Shown: piece after piece, positions 31,171 through 40,110 of the stretch
Layout of the letters: each line of letters starts with the position of its first letter
Position numbering within the stretch: the stretch's first letter is position 1
NCBI RefSeq assembly: GCF_030651185.1
Contig: NZ_JAUSCJ010000041.1
Span: 157,693 to 221,692 of the forward strand
From: Phenylobacterium sp.
GTDB taxonomy: Bacteria; Pseudomonadota; Alphaproteobacteria; Caulobacterales; Caulobacteraceae
DNA length: 64,000 nt
Direction: 5' to 3'
Position numbers and translations under genes: made by a program
Notes under the pieces: generated by a model
Told to the model about the DNA's origin: nothing
Databases searched by the model: none
The model's input: the letters and a program-made list of their open reading frames with translations, nothing else

Positions 31171-31372
31171 CCCCGCCGTCGTTGGCGTCATCCAGCTGGC
31201 GCAGCAGCACCATGACGCTAACGCCCACCAAGGCGCCCAGAAGGAAGGTTCCGAACATGGCGCTCGATGCGGCCACCGGGCCCAACCCCGTCCGACGGGA
31301 CTCCTTGCCGTAGATGAGGGATCCGTCCCACGCCTCGGCATAGTCGCTCATCGGTTCGTACTGCTCTTTCAT
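31151..31372 (-). CDS. Small single-helix membrane protein, unknown family
   Basis: The ATG at 31372 gives 73 residues (the track start at 31381 is a TTG). The N-terminal part is polar and acidic (EQYEPMSDYAEAWDG), followed by one strong transmembrane helix (SSAMFGTFLLGALVGVSVMVLLRQL) and a short tail. It lies divergent to yebC and overlaps the preceding plus-strand gene at their 3' ends. No function can be given. Confidence 0.6.
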   Translation of the reverse strand: MKEQYEPMSDYAEAWDGSLIYGKESRRTGLGPVAASSAMFGTFLLGALVGVSVMVLLRQLDDANDGGVILRRV

Positions 31373-31481
31373 GCCACTCAAACCCTTCGAAATCGGGGAG
31401 GTTCCTCCCCCGCTGGCCTTCCGCGCCCCCTGGCGTTAGAAGCCCTCAACCCACCGCCTGAACGAGAACAACAGACCACTC

Positions 31482-32225
31482 ATGGCCGGACATTCCAAGT
31501 TCAAGAACATCATGCACCGCAAAGGACGTGCCGACGCGGTGCGTTCCAAGCTGTTCTCCAAGCTATCGCGGGAGATCACCGTGGCCGCCAAGTCGGGCCT
31601 GCCCGACCCCACCATGAACGCCCGCCTGCGGCTGGCCGTGGCCAACGCCAAGGCGGAGTCCATGCCCAAGGACAATATCGACCGGGCCATCAAGAAGGGG
31701 GCCGGCGGCGACGCCGAATCCTATGACGAAGTGCGCTACGAGGGCTTCGGCCCCGGCGGGGTGGCCCTGATCGTCGAGGGCCTGACCGACAACCGCAATC
31801 GCGCGGCGGCCAACATCCGGTCCACCTTCTCCAAGAACGGCGGCAACATGGGCGCCACCGGCTCGGTGGCCTTCATGTTCGATCGCCTGGGCCAAATCGT
31901 CTATCCGGCCAAGGTCGGCAGCGAGGACAAGGTGATGGAGGCCGCCATCGAGGCCGGCGCCGAGGATGTGGAGTCCGACGAGGAGACCCACACCATCTTC
32001 ACCGCCTACGAATCCTTCGCCGAGGTCGCCGCCGCCCTCGAAGCCAGCCTCGGTGAGGCCAAGTCCACGAAGATCATCTGGCGCGCCAAGGGCGGCACGC
32101 CGATCAGCGGCGATCCCGTGGGCACGCTGATGAAGCTGCTGGACGCCCTCGAGGACGACGACGACGTCCAGAGCGTCTACGGCGACTACGAGATCTCCGA
32201 CGAGGACATGGAGAAGTTCGGCTAA
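31482..32225 (+). CDS. yebC: YebC/PmpR-family protein (transcription/translation regulator)
   Basis: 247 residues. [38 protein letters not shown] is the diagnostic N-terminus; [13 protein letters not shown] and [35 protein letters not shown] follow. This family includes DNA-binding regulators (PmpR) and proteins that relieve ribosome stalling at proline stretches (recent work on YebC). In many bacteria it lies directly beside ruvC; here about 10 kb of other genes separates them. It has its own start region and appears to be monocistronic. Confidence 0.96.
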   Translation: MAGHSKFKNIMHRKGRADAVRSKLFSKLSREITVAAKSGLPDPTMNARLRLAVANAKAESMPKDNIDRAIKKGAGGDAESYDEVRYEGFGPGGVALIVEGLTDNRNRAAANIRSTFSKNGGNMGATGSVAFMFDRLGQIVYPAKVGSEDKVMEAAIEAGAEDVESDEETHTIFTAYESFAEVAAALEASLGEAKSTKIIWRAKGGTPISGDPVGTLMKLLDALEDDDDVQSVYGDYEISDEDMEKFG

Positions 32226-32343
32226 CCCTGCCGAGTAATACCGCTCCCGATTCATCCTGGGCAAGAAACAGGGTGAACGCCGCGGACTCTGACCTGACTA
32301 TCCGCCTCGGGCTGTCGGCCAGGACAGTCCAAGAGGGGGAGCC

Positions 32344-33765
32344 ATGGCTTCGAAATCCCGCGGCGACGCGCCCAGCCGGCGTGACCTGCTGGCGCGCTCG
32401 GGTCTCGCGCTGAGCGCCGCCGCCCTCGCGCCCGCCGTCCTGGCGCAGGAGAGCGAAGCCCCCACCGATCCCGACTTCGCTGATGGCGAGCCCCATGTTC
32501 CCGCCGCGCCCCAGCCCGGCCCGCCGCCGCCCGCGCCGGGAACTGTCGACTGGGCCTGGGTGCGAAGCCAGTGGGCCCTGGACTGGAGCGAGGTCGATCT
32601 CTCCGCCATGCTGTTTGCGTCCAACCCCAAGCCGGTGCGCGACGCCATTGACCGCCACCGCCGAGCCCTGGACGCCAATCCGGTCCGCTATCTGGAGAGG
32701 AACAACCGGCCGCTTCAGAACGCCGCCCGCGCCGCCGCCGGCACCTATTTCGGCGTGCCGGCGCAGAACGTCGCCCTGTGTGAAAGCACCACCTCCGGCA
32801 TCGGCCTGCTCTACAACGGCCTGGGCCTTCGCTACGGCCAGGAGGTCCTGACCACCACCCACGACTATTATGTCACCCACGAGAGCCTGCGGCTGGCCGC
32901 CCTGCGCGGTGGCGGGACGGTGCGCAAGATCAGCCTGTTCGAACGGGTGGAGACCGTGACGGTCGAACAGATCGTCGGGCGGATCATCACCAATATCGGA
33001 CCCCAGACCCGCGTCCTGGCCCTGACCTGGGTGCACTCCTCCACCGGCCTGAAGATGCCGATCCGGGCGATCGCCGACGCGCTGATCCCCATCAACGCCA
33101 ACCGCGCGCCGCACGAGAAGGTGCTGTTCTGCGTCGACGGAGTGCACGGGTTCGGGGTGGAGGATACGACCCTGCCGGCGCTGGGCTGCGACTTCCTGGT
33201 GGCCGGCTGCCACAAGTGGCTGTTCGGGCCGCGGGGCACGGGCGTGATCTTCGGCACCCCGCTCGGCTGGTCCCGGGTCGAGCCCACCGTGCCGAGCTTC
33301 CTGGCGGAAGGCGCCTATTCCGCCTGGCTCGGCGGCTACGATCCGGGCCCTACCACCGGGGCGCGGATGACGCCCGGCGGCTTCAAGGCCTTCGAGCAGG
33401 TCTGGGCCCTGAGCGAGGCCTTCGGCTTCCACCAGCAGGTGGGCAAGAGCAATATCCGCAACCGCACCGTGGAGCTGGCCGGCCGCCTGAAGGAGGGCCT
33501 GGTCCAGATGCCCCACATTCGCCTGCGCACGCCCCGCGATCCGCGGCTGTCGGCCGGCATCGTCGCCTTTGATGTCGATGGCCTGTCGTCGGACGGCGTG
33601 TCCCGGCGGCTGCGGAACTACAAGATCATCGGCTCGGTCTCGCCCTATGCCGAACGCCACGTCCGCCTGACGCCGAGCTTCCGCAACACGGTGGAGGACG
33701 TGGAATATGCGCTGAACGCCCTGCACGTGATCCGGGCGGGCAGCCCTGCGGGGCGCCGATCCTAG
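32344..33765 (+). CDS. Tat-exported class V (isopenicillin-N-epimerase-like) PLP aminotransferase
   Basis: 473 residues. The N-terminus PSRRDLLARSGLALSAAALAPAVLA has a twin-arginine motif (SRRDLL), hydrophobic helix and AxA site. A Pro-rich linker (about 45-65) precedes the enzyme. PVRYLERNN, ALCESTTSGIGLLYNGL, VDGVHGFGVED and the PLP lysine in VAGCHKWLFGPRGTG show the class V fold. Tat export would allow folding with PLP in the cytoplasm before transport. A periplasmic PLP enzyme of this class is unusual; the substrate is unknown. The 3' end shares a CTAG stop with the convergent thioesterase. Confidence 0.88.
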   Translation: MASKSRGDAPSRRDLLARSGLALSAAALAPAVLAQESEAPTDPDFADGEPHVPAAPQPGPPPPAPGTVDWAWVRSQWALDWSEVDLSAMLFASNPKPVRDAIDRHRRALDANPVRYLERNNRPLQNAARAAAGTYFGVPAQNVALCESTTSGIGLLYNGLGLRYGQEVLTTTHDYYVTHESLRLAALRGGGTVRKISLFERVETVTVEQIVGRIITNIGPQTRVLALTWVHSSTGLKMPIRAIADALIPINANRAPHEKVLFCVDGVHGFGVEDTTLPALGCDFLVAGCHKWLFGPRGTGVIFGTPLGWSRVEPTVPSFLAEGAYSAWLGGYDPGPTTGARMTPGGFKAFEQVWALSEAFGFHQQVGKSNIRNRTVELAGRLKEGLVQMPHIRLRTPRDPRLSAGIVAFDVDGLSSDGVSRRLRNYKIIGSVSPYAERHVRLTPSFRNTVEDVEYALNALHVIRAGSPAGRRS

Positions 33766-34568
33766 TCCATCATCCGCACGATCACCGACTGGCTGGCGGT
33801 GGCCATCAGCTCCCCGTCCTCGGCGAACAGGTTCATGATGCCGTGGGCGAAGCCGCCGTGGATGCCGGTGATCTGGATGTCGCAGAGCACCCACCGGGTG
33901 GGGACGATCCGGCGGATGCGCAGGGTGTTGTCCAGGCTGTTGCCGCCGCCCTGGCGGCCGAGCGCCGCGCCGACGCCGGAGGGCACATAGTCGGCCACGA
34001 TCGCCAGCATGCTGGCGTCGACGGCGTAGTCCTCCACCGGCTTGATCCACATCACCAGCCGGCCATCGGCGCTGAGCTGGCCGGTGCGCGGCCCCTCGCC
34101 ATAGCGGCCCTTGGCCATGCGCACATCGAGGCGCCCGTTGAGGTTGTCGCCCTGGTCGCCCCACAGCACCGAGCGCTCGCAATCCTCCGGCGCCGGCATG
34201 TCGGGCATGCTCACCCACTGGTGGGACACGGTGCTGGGCCGCGCGCCCAGCGCCGCGTTGACGGTGAATATCTCCTGGTCGCCGACGTGGCCGATCACCC
34301 GGGCCTGGCTGTTGTACTTGCCCTGCACCGGCACCCGGACGTCCAGGTCCACCACCGAGCCCGGCCGCGCATACGAGAGGTACTGGGCCGTGGCCCAGAT
34401 CACCGGCCGTCCGCAGGTCCGCTCCATGGCCGCGATGGCGCTGGCCAGGCCGATGCCGCCGTACATGAACAGGTTGCCGGGCGGGCCCACGCAGACGGCC
34501 GGCGTCAGGGGCATGAACCAGCGGTGCGGGTTATGGGTCGGCTGCAGGTCGAAGAAGAGTTCGGTCAT
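33762..34568 (-). CDS. Acyl-CoA thioesterase II-like double hot-dog protein
   Basis: 268 residues. Two hot-dog halves are visible: an N-terminal half with LFMYGGIGLASAIAAMERTCGRPVIWATAQYLSYARPGSVVDLDVRV and a C-terminal half ending TRWVLCDIQITGIHGGFAHGIMNLFAEDGELMATASQSVIVR, the typical end of TesB-like thioesterases. The family hydrolyses acyl-CoA to free acid and CoA. It starts alone on the minus strand between the aminotransferase and the membrane kinase and shares a CTAG with the former. Confidence 0.88.
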   Translation of the reverse strand: MTELFFDLQPTHNPHRWFMPLTPAVCVGPPGNLFMYGGIGLASAIAAMERTCGRPVIWATAQYLSYARPGSVVDLDVRVPVQGKYNSQARVIGHVGDQEIFTVNAALGARPSTVSHQWVSMPDMPAPEDCERSVLWGDQGDNLNGRLDVRMAKGRYGEGPRTGQLSADGRLVMWIKPVEDYAVDASMLAIVADYVPSGVGAALGRQGGGNSLDNTLRIRRIVPTRWVLCDIQITGIHGGFAHGIMNLFAEDGELMATASQSVIVRMMD

Positions 34569-34609
34569 GGCGGGCCGATACGCCGCTCAGCCGCGCCTGT
34601 CCTCTATTT

Positions 34610-36727
34610 TCAGACCGCGATGGCGGTGTCGTCCTCACCCAGCAAGCCGGCGATCTGACCGATCAGGGCGGCGACCGCGATCGGTTTCGCCACCACCCCG
34701 TTCATGCCGGCGGCGCGATAGGCCCCCAGCTGGTGGGTCATGACGTTGGCGGTCAGGCCGATGATCGGGGTCTGGGCCACGACGCCTGGCAGGGCGCGGA
34801 TGGCCCGCGTCGCCTCGATGCCGTCCATGTTGGGCATCTGCACGTCCATCAGGATCAGATCAAAGCCGCCATCGCGAGCGGCGTTCAGGCCGACCAGCCC
34901 GTCCTCGGCCTCGGCCACCTGCGCGCCCAGGCGGGTCAGCAGGGTGCGGGCCACCAGACGGTTTGTGGGGTTGTCCTCCACCAGCAGGATGCGCACGCCC
35001 TCCAGCAGCCCCTCGTCCACCGGGGAGGCCAGGACCGGGGTCGCGGCCGGGGCGGTGAAGTCCAGCCAGAAGGTCGAGCCCACACCCTGGGTGCTGGTGA
35101 AGGCGATATCCCCGCCCATGAGCTGGGCCAGCGCCCGGGTGATGGAGAGACCCAGGCCTGAGCCGCCGAAGCGCCGCGCCGTCGAGCTTTCGGCCTGGCG
35201 GAATCGTTCGAACAGATGGGGCTGGGCCTCGTGCGGGATACCGACCCCGGTGTCTTCGATCTCCAGCCGGACGTGGCGCTGGCCGTCGGGCTCCGTCGTG
35301 ACCGTCAGGCGGGCGGCGACGTGGCCGACCGGGGTGAACTTAATGGCGTTGCCCAGCAGGTTGAACATCGCCTGCCGCACCCGCACCGGGTCGGCGGCGA
35401 TCCAGAGGTCCGCTCCGCTGATTTCCCGATACAGCTCGATTCCCTTGGCGCGGGCCTGGCCGTCCAGCAGCGCCATCACGGCGTCCAGGGCCTCGCCGAC
35501 ATCCATCGGCGCGGGGGTCAGGTCGATTTGGCCGGCCTCGATCTTCGAGAAGTCCAGCACGTCGTTGAGCAGTTGCGACAGCATCAGCCCGCAGTCGGCG
35601 GCCTGGCGCATCAGCTCGCGACCCTCGGGCGAGATGGGCTCGCGCTCCAGCAGCTGCAGGGCGCCCAGCACCCCGTTCATCGGGGTGCGGATCTCGTGGC
35701 TGACATTGGCCAGGAAGTCGGCCTTAGCCTGGGTGGCGCTCTCGGCCTCGGCCTTGGCCTCGCGCAGGGCCAGGTCCTTGGCCACCTGTTCAGTGATGTC
35801 GCGGCTGACGTCGATGACCGCCGCCGGGATTCCATTTTCATAGACCAGCTTGGCGTTGGTCTGGATCCACAGCCAGCGGCCATCCTTGTGGCGGACCCGG
35901 CAGGTGATCACCTCCGACCGCTCAGGATCGGCCTGCATCCGCGCGCTGGCCTCGAGGATGAGCGCATAATAGGCCGGGTCGACAATATCCGCCCGGGAGA
36001 CCCCGATCAGTTCCTCGGGGCGATAGCCGAGCACCTTCTCCACCGAGGGCGAAAGATAGGTGTGGACGCCGGCCATATCGGTGCGCGCGATCACGTCGGT
36101 GACGTTGTCGGTCAGGATCTGGAGCTCGCGCAGGGTGTCGTTGATCCGCAACTGCTGGGCCTGGGCCGAGGGCGTCGCGATGGCGCGGCCCAGGGAAAAG
36201 ACGACGCTGAGGCTCAGGGCCAGGCTGATCGCCAGCAGGTCCGTCAGGTCACGCCCCTCCCGGAACCCCAGGAACAGGAAGGTGACGAGGGCGGGCGCCG
36301 AGCCGGCGACGACGAAGATCGCCGGGGTGCTGAAGAACCGCAGGATGGACACCGCGACGAGGGTCATCACCAGGATCAGCGCGCAGGCCTGGCCCGCCAG
36401 GCCGGCGTCGCGCCAGAGCAGAAGCGCCAGGGTGGTCCAGCAGAGGACCACGCCGATCATGGCCCCCCGGACTCCGAAACGGGCGCGTCGATCCACGGGT
36501 CCACGCCGATAACGCGCGATGGCGCGAAGCACCCAGATCTCCATCACGAGCACGGTGATCAGCCAGACCGCCGCCTGGACTGGGCTGAGGAGCACGGTAA
36601 AAATGACAAAGGCGCAGAGGCAGACCACCAAACGGACCGGGGTCGCCTCGCGGATGCCGGTGATGGCCTGATCCAGGCGCGCGCGAAATGGAACGTCGCC
36701 CGCTTTCCGAAGCCAATTCTGACGCAT
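34610..36727 (-). CDS. Membrane-anchored hybrid sensor histidine kinase
   Basis: 705 residues. Residues about 30-185 hold several hydrophobic helices (a MASE-type membrane sensor). A PAS domain follows (about 200-320: NVTDVIARTDMAGVHTYLSPSVEKVLGYRPEEL). HisKA has H344 in FLANVSHEIRTPMNG. The HATPase contains NLLGNAIKFTPVG, EDTGVGIP and FGGSGLGLSI. The C-terminal receiver has D628 in LILMDVQMPNMDG and a conserved K in VVAKPI. It would sense a membrane signal and pass phosphate to an Hpt/response regulator encoded elsewhere. Gene context gives no signal. Confidence 0.95.
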   Translation of the reverse strand: MRQNWLRKAGDVPFRARLDQAITGIREATPVRLVVCLCAFVIFTVLLSPVQAAVWLITVLVMEIWVLRAIARYRRGPVDRRARFGVRGAMIGVVLCWTTLALLLWRDAGLAGQACALILVMTLVAVSILRFFSTPAIFVVAGSAPALVTFLFLGFREGRDLTDLLAISLALSLSVVFSLGRAIATPSAQAQQLRINDTLRELQILTDNVTDVIARTDMAGVHTYLSPSVEKVLGYRPEELIGVSRADIVDPAYYALILEASARMQADPERSEVITCRVRHKDGRWLWIQTNAKLVYENGIPAAVIDVSRDITEQVAKDLALREAKAEAESATQAKADFLANVSHEIRTPMNGVLGALQLLEREPISPEGRELMRQAADCGLMLSQLLNDVLDFSKIEAGQIDLTPAPMDVGEALDAVMALLDGQARAKGIELYREISGADLWIAADPVRVRQAMFNLLGNAIKFTPVGHVAARLTVTTEPDGQRHVRLEIEDTGVGIPHEAQPHLFERFRQAESSTARRFGGSGLGLSITRALAQLMGGDIAFTSTQGVGSTFWLDFTAPAATPVLASPVDEGLLEGVRILLVEDNPTNRLVARTLLTRLGAQVAEAEDGLVGLNAARDGGFDLILMDVQMPNMDGIEATRAIRALPGVVAQTPIIGLTANVMTHQLGAYRAAGMNGVVAKPIAVAALIGQIAGLLGEDDTAIAV

Positions 36728-36949
36728 TTCGTCCGGTCCCTCCGATTCCCTTCATAGCTTTTCTGGCGCCCCCGGAGTGCTAATCGAGGGTGCGACTATT
36801 TCGCCTAGCTCCGATTTGAGTAGCGCAAGCTTGCTTTCTCCCCGCCGTTCAGGTGTCTAGCCGCCCTGCCGAGCGCTTCTCCGAACCTGACCCGCGACCT
36901 TCGCGGTGGGCCCGCCGCCTCGCCCCAAAGACCTCAGGAAGATCTCGCC

Positions 36950-37219
36950 ATGCAAAGCTCCACCTCCTTCACCCGTGAAACCGTCCAGCTCGACGGCGAG
37001 ACCTTCCACGACTGCGATTTCCAGAAGTGCCGCCTGGTCTATGCCGGCGGCGAGGCCCCGGTGTTCAAGGACTGCCGCTTCGAGGACTGCGACTGGAAGT
37101 TCGAGGACGCGGCCGCCCGCACCCTCGACCACATGAAGGCCGTCTGGAACGCCGGCGGCAAACCGCAGCTCCAGGCGCTGATCAAGGACATCACGAGCGG
37201 CGGGGCCGCACGGTCGTAA
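36950..37219 (+). CDS. Small pentapeptide-repeat-like protein
   Basis: 89 residues. The segment FHDCDFQKCRLVYAGGEAPVFKDCRFEDCDWKFED shows the A(D/N)LXX-type spacing with alternating Cys/Phe (CDF, CRL, CRF, CDW), which is a short pentapeptide-like right-handed coil, too short for the usual long repeat protein. No signal peptide. The function is unknown; a role in binding or masking another protein is a guess. Its 3' end overlaps the convergent transporter gene by 29 bases. Confidence 0.72.
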   Translation: MQSSTSFTRETVQLDGETFHDCDFQKCRLVYAGGEAPVFKDCRFEDCDWKFEDAAARTLDHMKAVWNAGGKPQLQALIKDITSGGAARS

Positions 37220-38483
37220 GCAACATGTAGGCGGCCGCGGCGACGCCGAAGGCCGGCAGGGTGGCCCCGAGACCAGGCGCCAGCCGCGTCACCGCCTGGT
37301 AGGCCGCGATGCCGACGATCCAGGCAGCCAGGCCGCGCAGGCTGAAGCCCCCAACGAACCAGTAGGCGCCGCCCTTGCGATCGATGTCATCGGCCTCGAT
37401 GGTCCGGCCGCGCACGATGAAGTGGTCGGTGAGCAGCACCCCGAACAGGGGCGCGAACACCGAGCCGATCAGCAGCAGGAAGCCCTCGTACCTGGCCAGC
37501 GGGGCGGCCACCGCGATGGCGGTGCAGATCAGGCCGTAGCCGATCGCCAGCCGGCTTGGCCGCGCCCGCACCAGGGTGGCGGTGGAGACCGCCGCCGAAT
37601 GGATGTCGGCGAAGGTGTTGTCGGTCTCGTCGATGAGGATCATCAGCAGGGCGACGCCGCCGCCGGCGGCCGCGAGCGCGCTCAGCAGCATGCCGTCCCC
37701 GCCGCCCGAGGCCAGGGCGTAACAGGCGCCCAGGCTGAAGAACCAGATGTTGGCCAGCAGGTAACCCGCCGCCGTGCCCCGGAACATCTGGCGCGGCGAA
37801 CGGCCGAACCGCGAATAGTCGGCGATCAGCGGCAGCCAGGAGAGCGGCATGGCCACCACCAGGTCGACTCCCGCGCCGAAGCTCATCTCGCCGGTGCCCG
37901 CCTTGGCCATCAAGGCCGGCAGGTCGTAATCGGCCAGCAGCTTCCAGCTCAGCCAGGCCGCACCGGCCAGCAGCAGCCACAGGCCCCAGGCGCGCAGAAA
38001 ACGGCGCACGAAGGACACCGGCCCGATCACCGCCAGGGCGGTGGCCAGGGCGCCGAACAGCAGGGTCCAGGCCAGCGGATTGGAGACGCCGAAGGTTTGC
38101 TTGGCCAGGGCGTCGGCGGCCTCGCGCATGGCGATGATCTCGAAGGCGCCCCAGCCGGTGAGCTGGACCGCGTTGAGCACCGCGGGGATCGCCGCCCCCC
38201 GCACGCCCAGCGCCGGCCTCAGACTGGCGATGGCCGAGAGCCCGGTGTCAGCCCCCACCACGCCAGCCAGCGACAGCAGCAGCACACCCAGCGACGACCC
38301 CACCACGATGGCGGCCAGCGCATGCGGCAGGCTGAGGCCCGGCACCAGGAAGGCCCCGGCCTGCAGCACCAGCAGGCCGATGCCCAGGCTGAACCACAGG
38401 GAGAAGGCGTCGCCGGTGGCGAAGATCCGGCGGATCGCCGGGACCGGTTTCAGGGGGTCGTACGAGTCGTCTGGGGCGGGCAT
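37191..38483 (-). CDS. NCS1-family transporter, CytX-like (putative hydroxymethylpyrimidine permease)
   Basis: The ATG at 38483 gives 430 residues; the track starts at a TTG. About twelve transmembrane helices. The N-terminal FSLWFSLGIGLLVLQAGAFLVPGLSL and PAVLNAVQLTGWGAFEI are close to the CytX group of the NCS1 family (cytosine permease-like). ISAAVS-type motif here as DIHSAAVSTATLV, with PLSWLPLIADYSRFGRSP as in CodB-type sites. In many bacteria CytX is thought to import the thiamine precursor HMP. No TPP riboswitch is seen upstream and no thi gene is nearby, so HMP is only the best guess. Confidence 0.82.
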   Translation of the reverse strand: MPAPDDSYDPLKPVPAIRRIFATGDAFSLWFSLGIGLLVLQAGAFLVPGLSLPHALAAIVVGSSLGVLLLSLAGVVGADTGLSAIASLRPALGVRGAAIPAVLNAVQLTGWGAFEIIAMREAADALAKQTFGVSNPLAWTLLFGALATALAVIGPVSFVRRFLRAWGLWLLLAGAAWLSWKLLADYDLPALMAKAGTGEMSFGAGVDLVVAMPLSWLPLIADYSRFGRSPRQMFRGTAAGYLLANIWFFSLGACYALASGGGDGMLLSALAAAGGGVALLMILIDETDNTFADIHSAAVSTATLVRARPSRLAIGYGLICTAIAVAAPLARYEGFLLLIGSVFAPLFGVLLTDHFIVRGRTIEADDIDRKGGAYWFVGGFSLRGLAAWIVGIAAYQAVTRLAPGLGATLPAFGVAAAAYMLLTTVRPRRS

Positions 38484-38560
38484 GGTCAAGGTGTAGCAGG
38501 CGGGGGCCGCGCGGCCAGCCTCGCTTGGGCCGCGCCGGGCTCTGGGTTAAACTCCGCGCC

Positions 38561-38980
38561 ATGAGCACCCTGCGCCGCCTGATCGACCTGCCCGGCATCG
38601 CCGACCTGGAATTCGCCTCCGTCATGAAGCCCGCCCTGCGCGAGCCGGGGGCGCAGGCGGAGTTTCCGCAACTGGACGAGGTCAGCCGCGCCAATTTCGG
38701 CCTGACGATCGACGAGGCCGACGAGGTCCCCCTGCCCGCCGACTGGGACAGGATCGACCGCAAGCCGGAACGAGATCAGGTCGAGGCCTTCGAGGCCGCT
38801 GGCTGGGACGTAACCGACAAACGCCGCCCTCTCAAGATCCTGCCTCAGTTCAGCCTGCAGCTCTGGCTCGCCATCCGTGGCGTGGCCGGAAGCCTGCCCT
38901 ATCAGGCCGAGGAGGACGTGGAGGCCAAGATGCAGTCGTCCCTGGCGGCGGACGCGGCGAAGTTCCGAAGGGATCGGTAG
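38561..38980 (+). CDS. Hypothetical protein, unknown family
   Basis: The ATG at 38561 (MSTLRRLIDLPG) gives 139 residues; the track extension to 38525 is not needed. The protein is soluble, with no signal peptide, and contains an acidic mid-part (DEADEVPLPADWDRIDRKPERDQVEAFEAAGWDVTDKRR). The tail is Lys/Arg-rich. No motif is recognised. It lies between the divergent CytX gene and the VOC gene. Confidence 0.6.
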   Translation: MSTLRRLIDLPGIADLEFASVMKPALREPGAQAEFPQLDEVSRANFGLTIDEADEVPLPADWDRIDRKPERDQVEAFEAAGWDVTDKRRPLKILPQFSLQLWLAIRGVAGSLPYQAEEDVEAKMQSSLAADAAKFRRDR

Positions 38981-39066
38981 GACGTCGAGGGCCTGGGCCC
39001 TATCCATCAAAACCTTTGTTCCGGTATGGTCAGGCGACAACGAAAGTAGCTGACAAGGAAACACCC

Positions 39067-39498
39067 ATGCCCCGCTCTCCCGACTATCTCGGCGCCACCG
39101 GCATCGGGGTCAGCGACCTGGCCCGCTCTACCGACTTCTACACTCGAGTCCTGGGCATGAAGCAGGTTCAGACCTTCAAGCTGGACTATATGGACGAGGT
39201 GGTCGTGGCCTTCGAGGGCCGCACCGCGGTGGTGCTGATGCACTACACCGACGGCTCGGCGCGGAACTACAAGGACAACCCGATCAAGCTGGTGTTCTAC
39301 GTCACCGACCCCAAGGCGGTGAGCGACCGCATCAAGGCCGACGGCATGACCATCATCCGCGAGCCCGCCCCCATCGCCAGCCTGGGCGGCGCGGTCGTGG
39401 GCCTCGCCAAGGACCCAGACGGCTACACCATCGAACTGCTGCAGGCGCCGCCCGCGAAGGGTGAAGCGCAATCCGCCACGACGTCATCCCGGGCGTAG
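39067..39498 (+). CDS. VOC-family protein (glyoxalase fold), stop codon supplied by a repeat
   Basis: The ATG at 39067 gives 143 residues, the usual length of a single-module VOC protein. GIGVSDLARSTDFYTRVLGM is the first metal-site block and VGLAKDPDGYTIELLQ the second, with the late metal Glu. The last residues (TTSSRA) and the TAG stop lie inside the palindromic repeat that starts at 39482, so the natural C-terminus has been replaced. The function is general: glyoxalase, dioxygenase or isomerase. It is a single gene. Confidence 0.87.
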   Translation: MPRSPDYLGATGIGVSDLARSTDFYTRVLGMKQVQTFKLDYMDEVVVAFEGRTAVVLMHYTDGSARNYKDNPIKLVFYVTDPKAVSDRIKADGMTIIREPAPIASLGGAVVGLAKDPDGYTIELLQAPPAKGEAQSATTSSRA

Positions 39499-39576
39499 CG
39501 CAGCGAAGACCCGAGACCCAAGGGCCGCAGCCATCCCCCCTGGGTCCCGGATCGCCGATCGGCGTCCGGGATGACG
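39482..39576. repeat. Palindromic dispersed repeat, CGTCATCCCGG/CCGGGATGACG ends
   Basis: A 95-bp element with perfect 11-base inverted ends (39482-39492 and 39566-39576) and an internal ACCCGAGACCC / GGGTCCCGG pairing. It shares its outer arms with 27956-28055. The element begins within the last codons of the VOC gene and supplies its stop. It sits between two convergent genes and may also end both transcripts. Confidence 0.75.
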
Positions 39577-39598
39577 GGAATTGTACGCGGCTCCAGCT

Positions 39599-40027
39599 TT
39601 AGGCCCTCGGGTACAGAATGATCTGCGTGCAGCGGAACGCGGCCATCAGCTTGCCGGTGGCGCCGTCCGTGAGGGTGGCGTCCCAGACCTGGGTCGTGCG
39701 GCCTCCGTGCAGCAGCTGGGCGGTGCAAACCACCGCGCCTTCCCGCAGGGTGCTCATGAAGTTGCACTTCACCTCGGCGGTGGTGAAGCCGCTGGCGCCC
39801 TCCGGCCAGACGGTGGAGACCCCGTAGGCGCAGAGGATATCGGCCACCGACAGCAGGCAGCCGGCCAGCAGGAAGCCGGTATGGGCCACCAGGTCAGGCC
39901 GCACGTCGAAGCGCCCCACGACGCGGCCATCGGCGACCTCGGTGACGGTCAGGCCTAGATGACCCGGCAGCTTGCCCTCATTGGCGCGGTTCAAGTCCTC
40001 GACGGACGTGCGGTTGGTCGTGGCCAT
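39599..40027 (-). CDS. PaaI-family hot-dog thioesterase
   Basis: 142 residues, a single hot-dog domain. LPGHLGLTVTEVADGRVVGRFDVRPDL and HTGFLLAGCLLSVADILCAYGVS contain the core of PaaI/YbgC-type acyl-CoA thioesterases; AEVKCNFMSTLREGAVVCTAQLLHGGRTTQVWDATLTD is the second half. It hydrolyses acyl- or phenylacetyl-CoA type substrates. It is convergent with the VOC gene and divergent from the PanK-like kinase. Confidence 0.88.
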   Translation of the reverse strand: MATTNRTSVEDLNRANEGKLPGHLGLTVTEVADGRVVGRFDVRPDLVAHTGFLLAGCLLSVADILCAYGVSTVWPEGASGFTTAEVKCNFMSTLREGAVVCTAQLLHGGRTTQVWDATLTDGATGKLMAAFRCTQIILYPRA

Positions 40028-40110
40028 GTGGTTCCCCCGTTTGCTGGCGCCATCTAGCCCAGGATCAGGTCCTTGTGTCAGGGTCCACGCGCTGGAAGCC
40101 GGGGGAACCC

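Noticed and set aside
38484-38560. TPP riboswitch before the CytX-like gene
   Set aside because: The short spacer has no CTGAGA core or conserved thi-box pairing.
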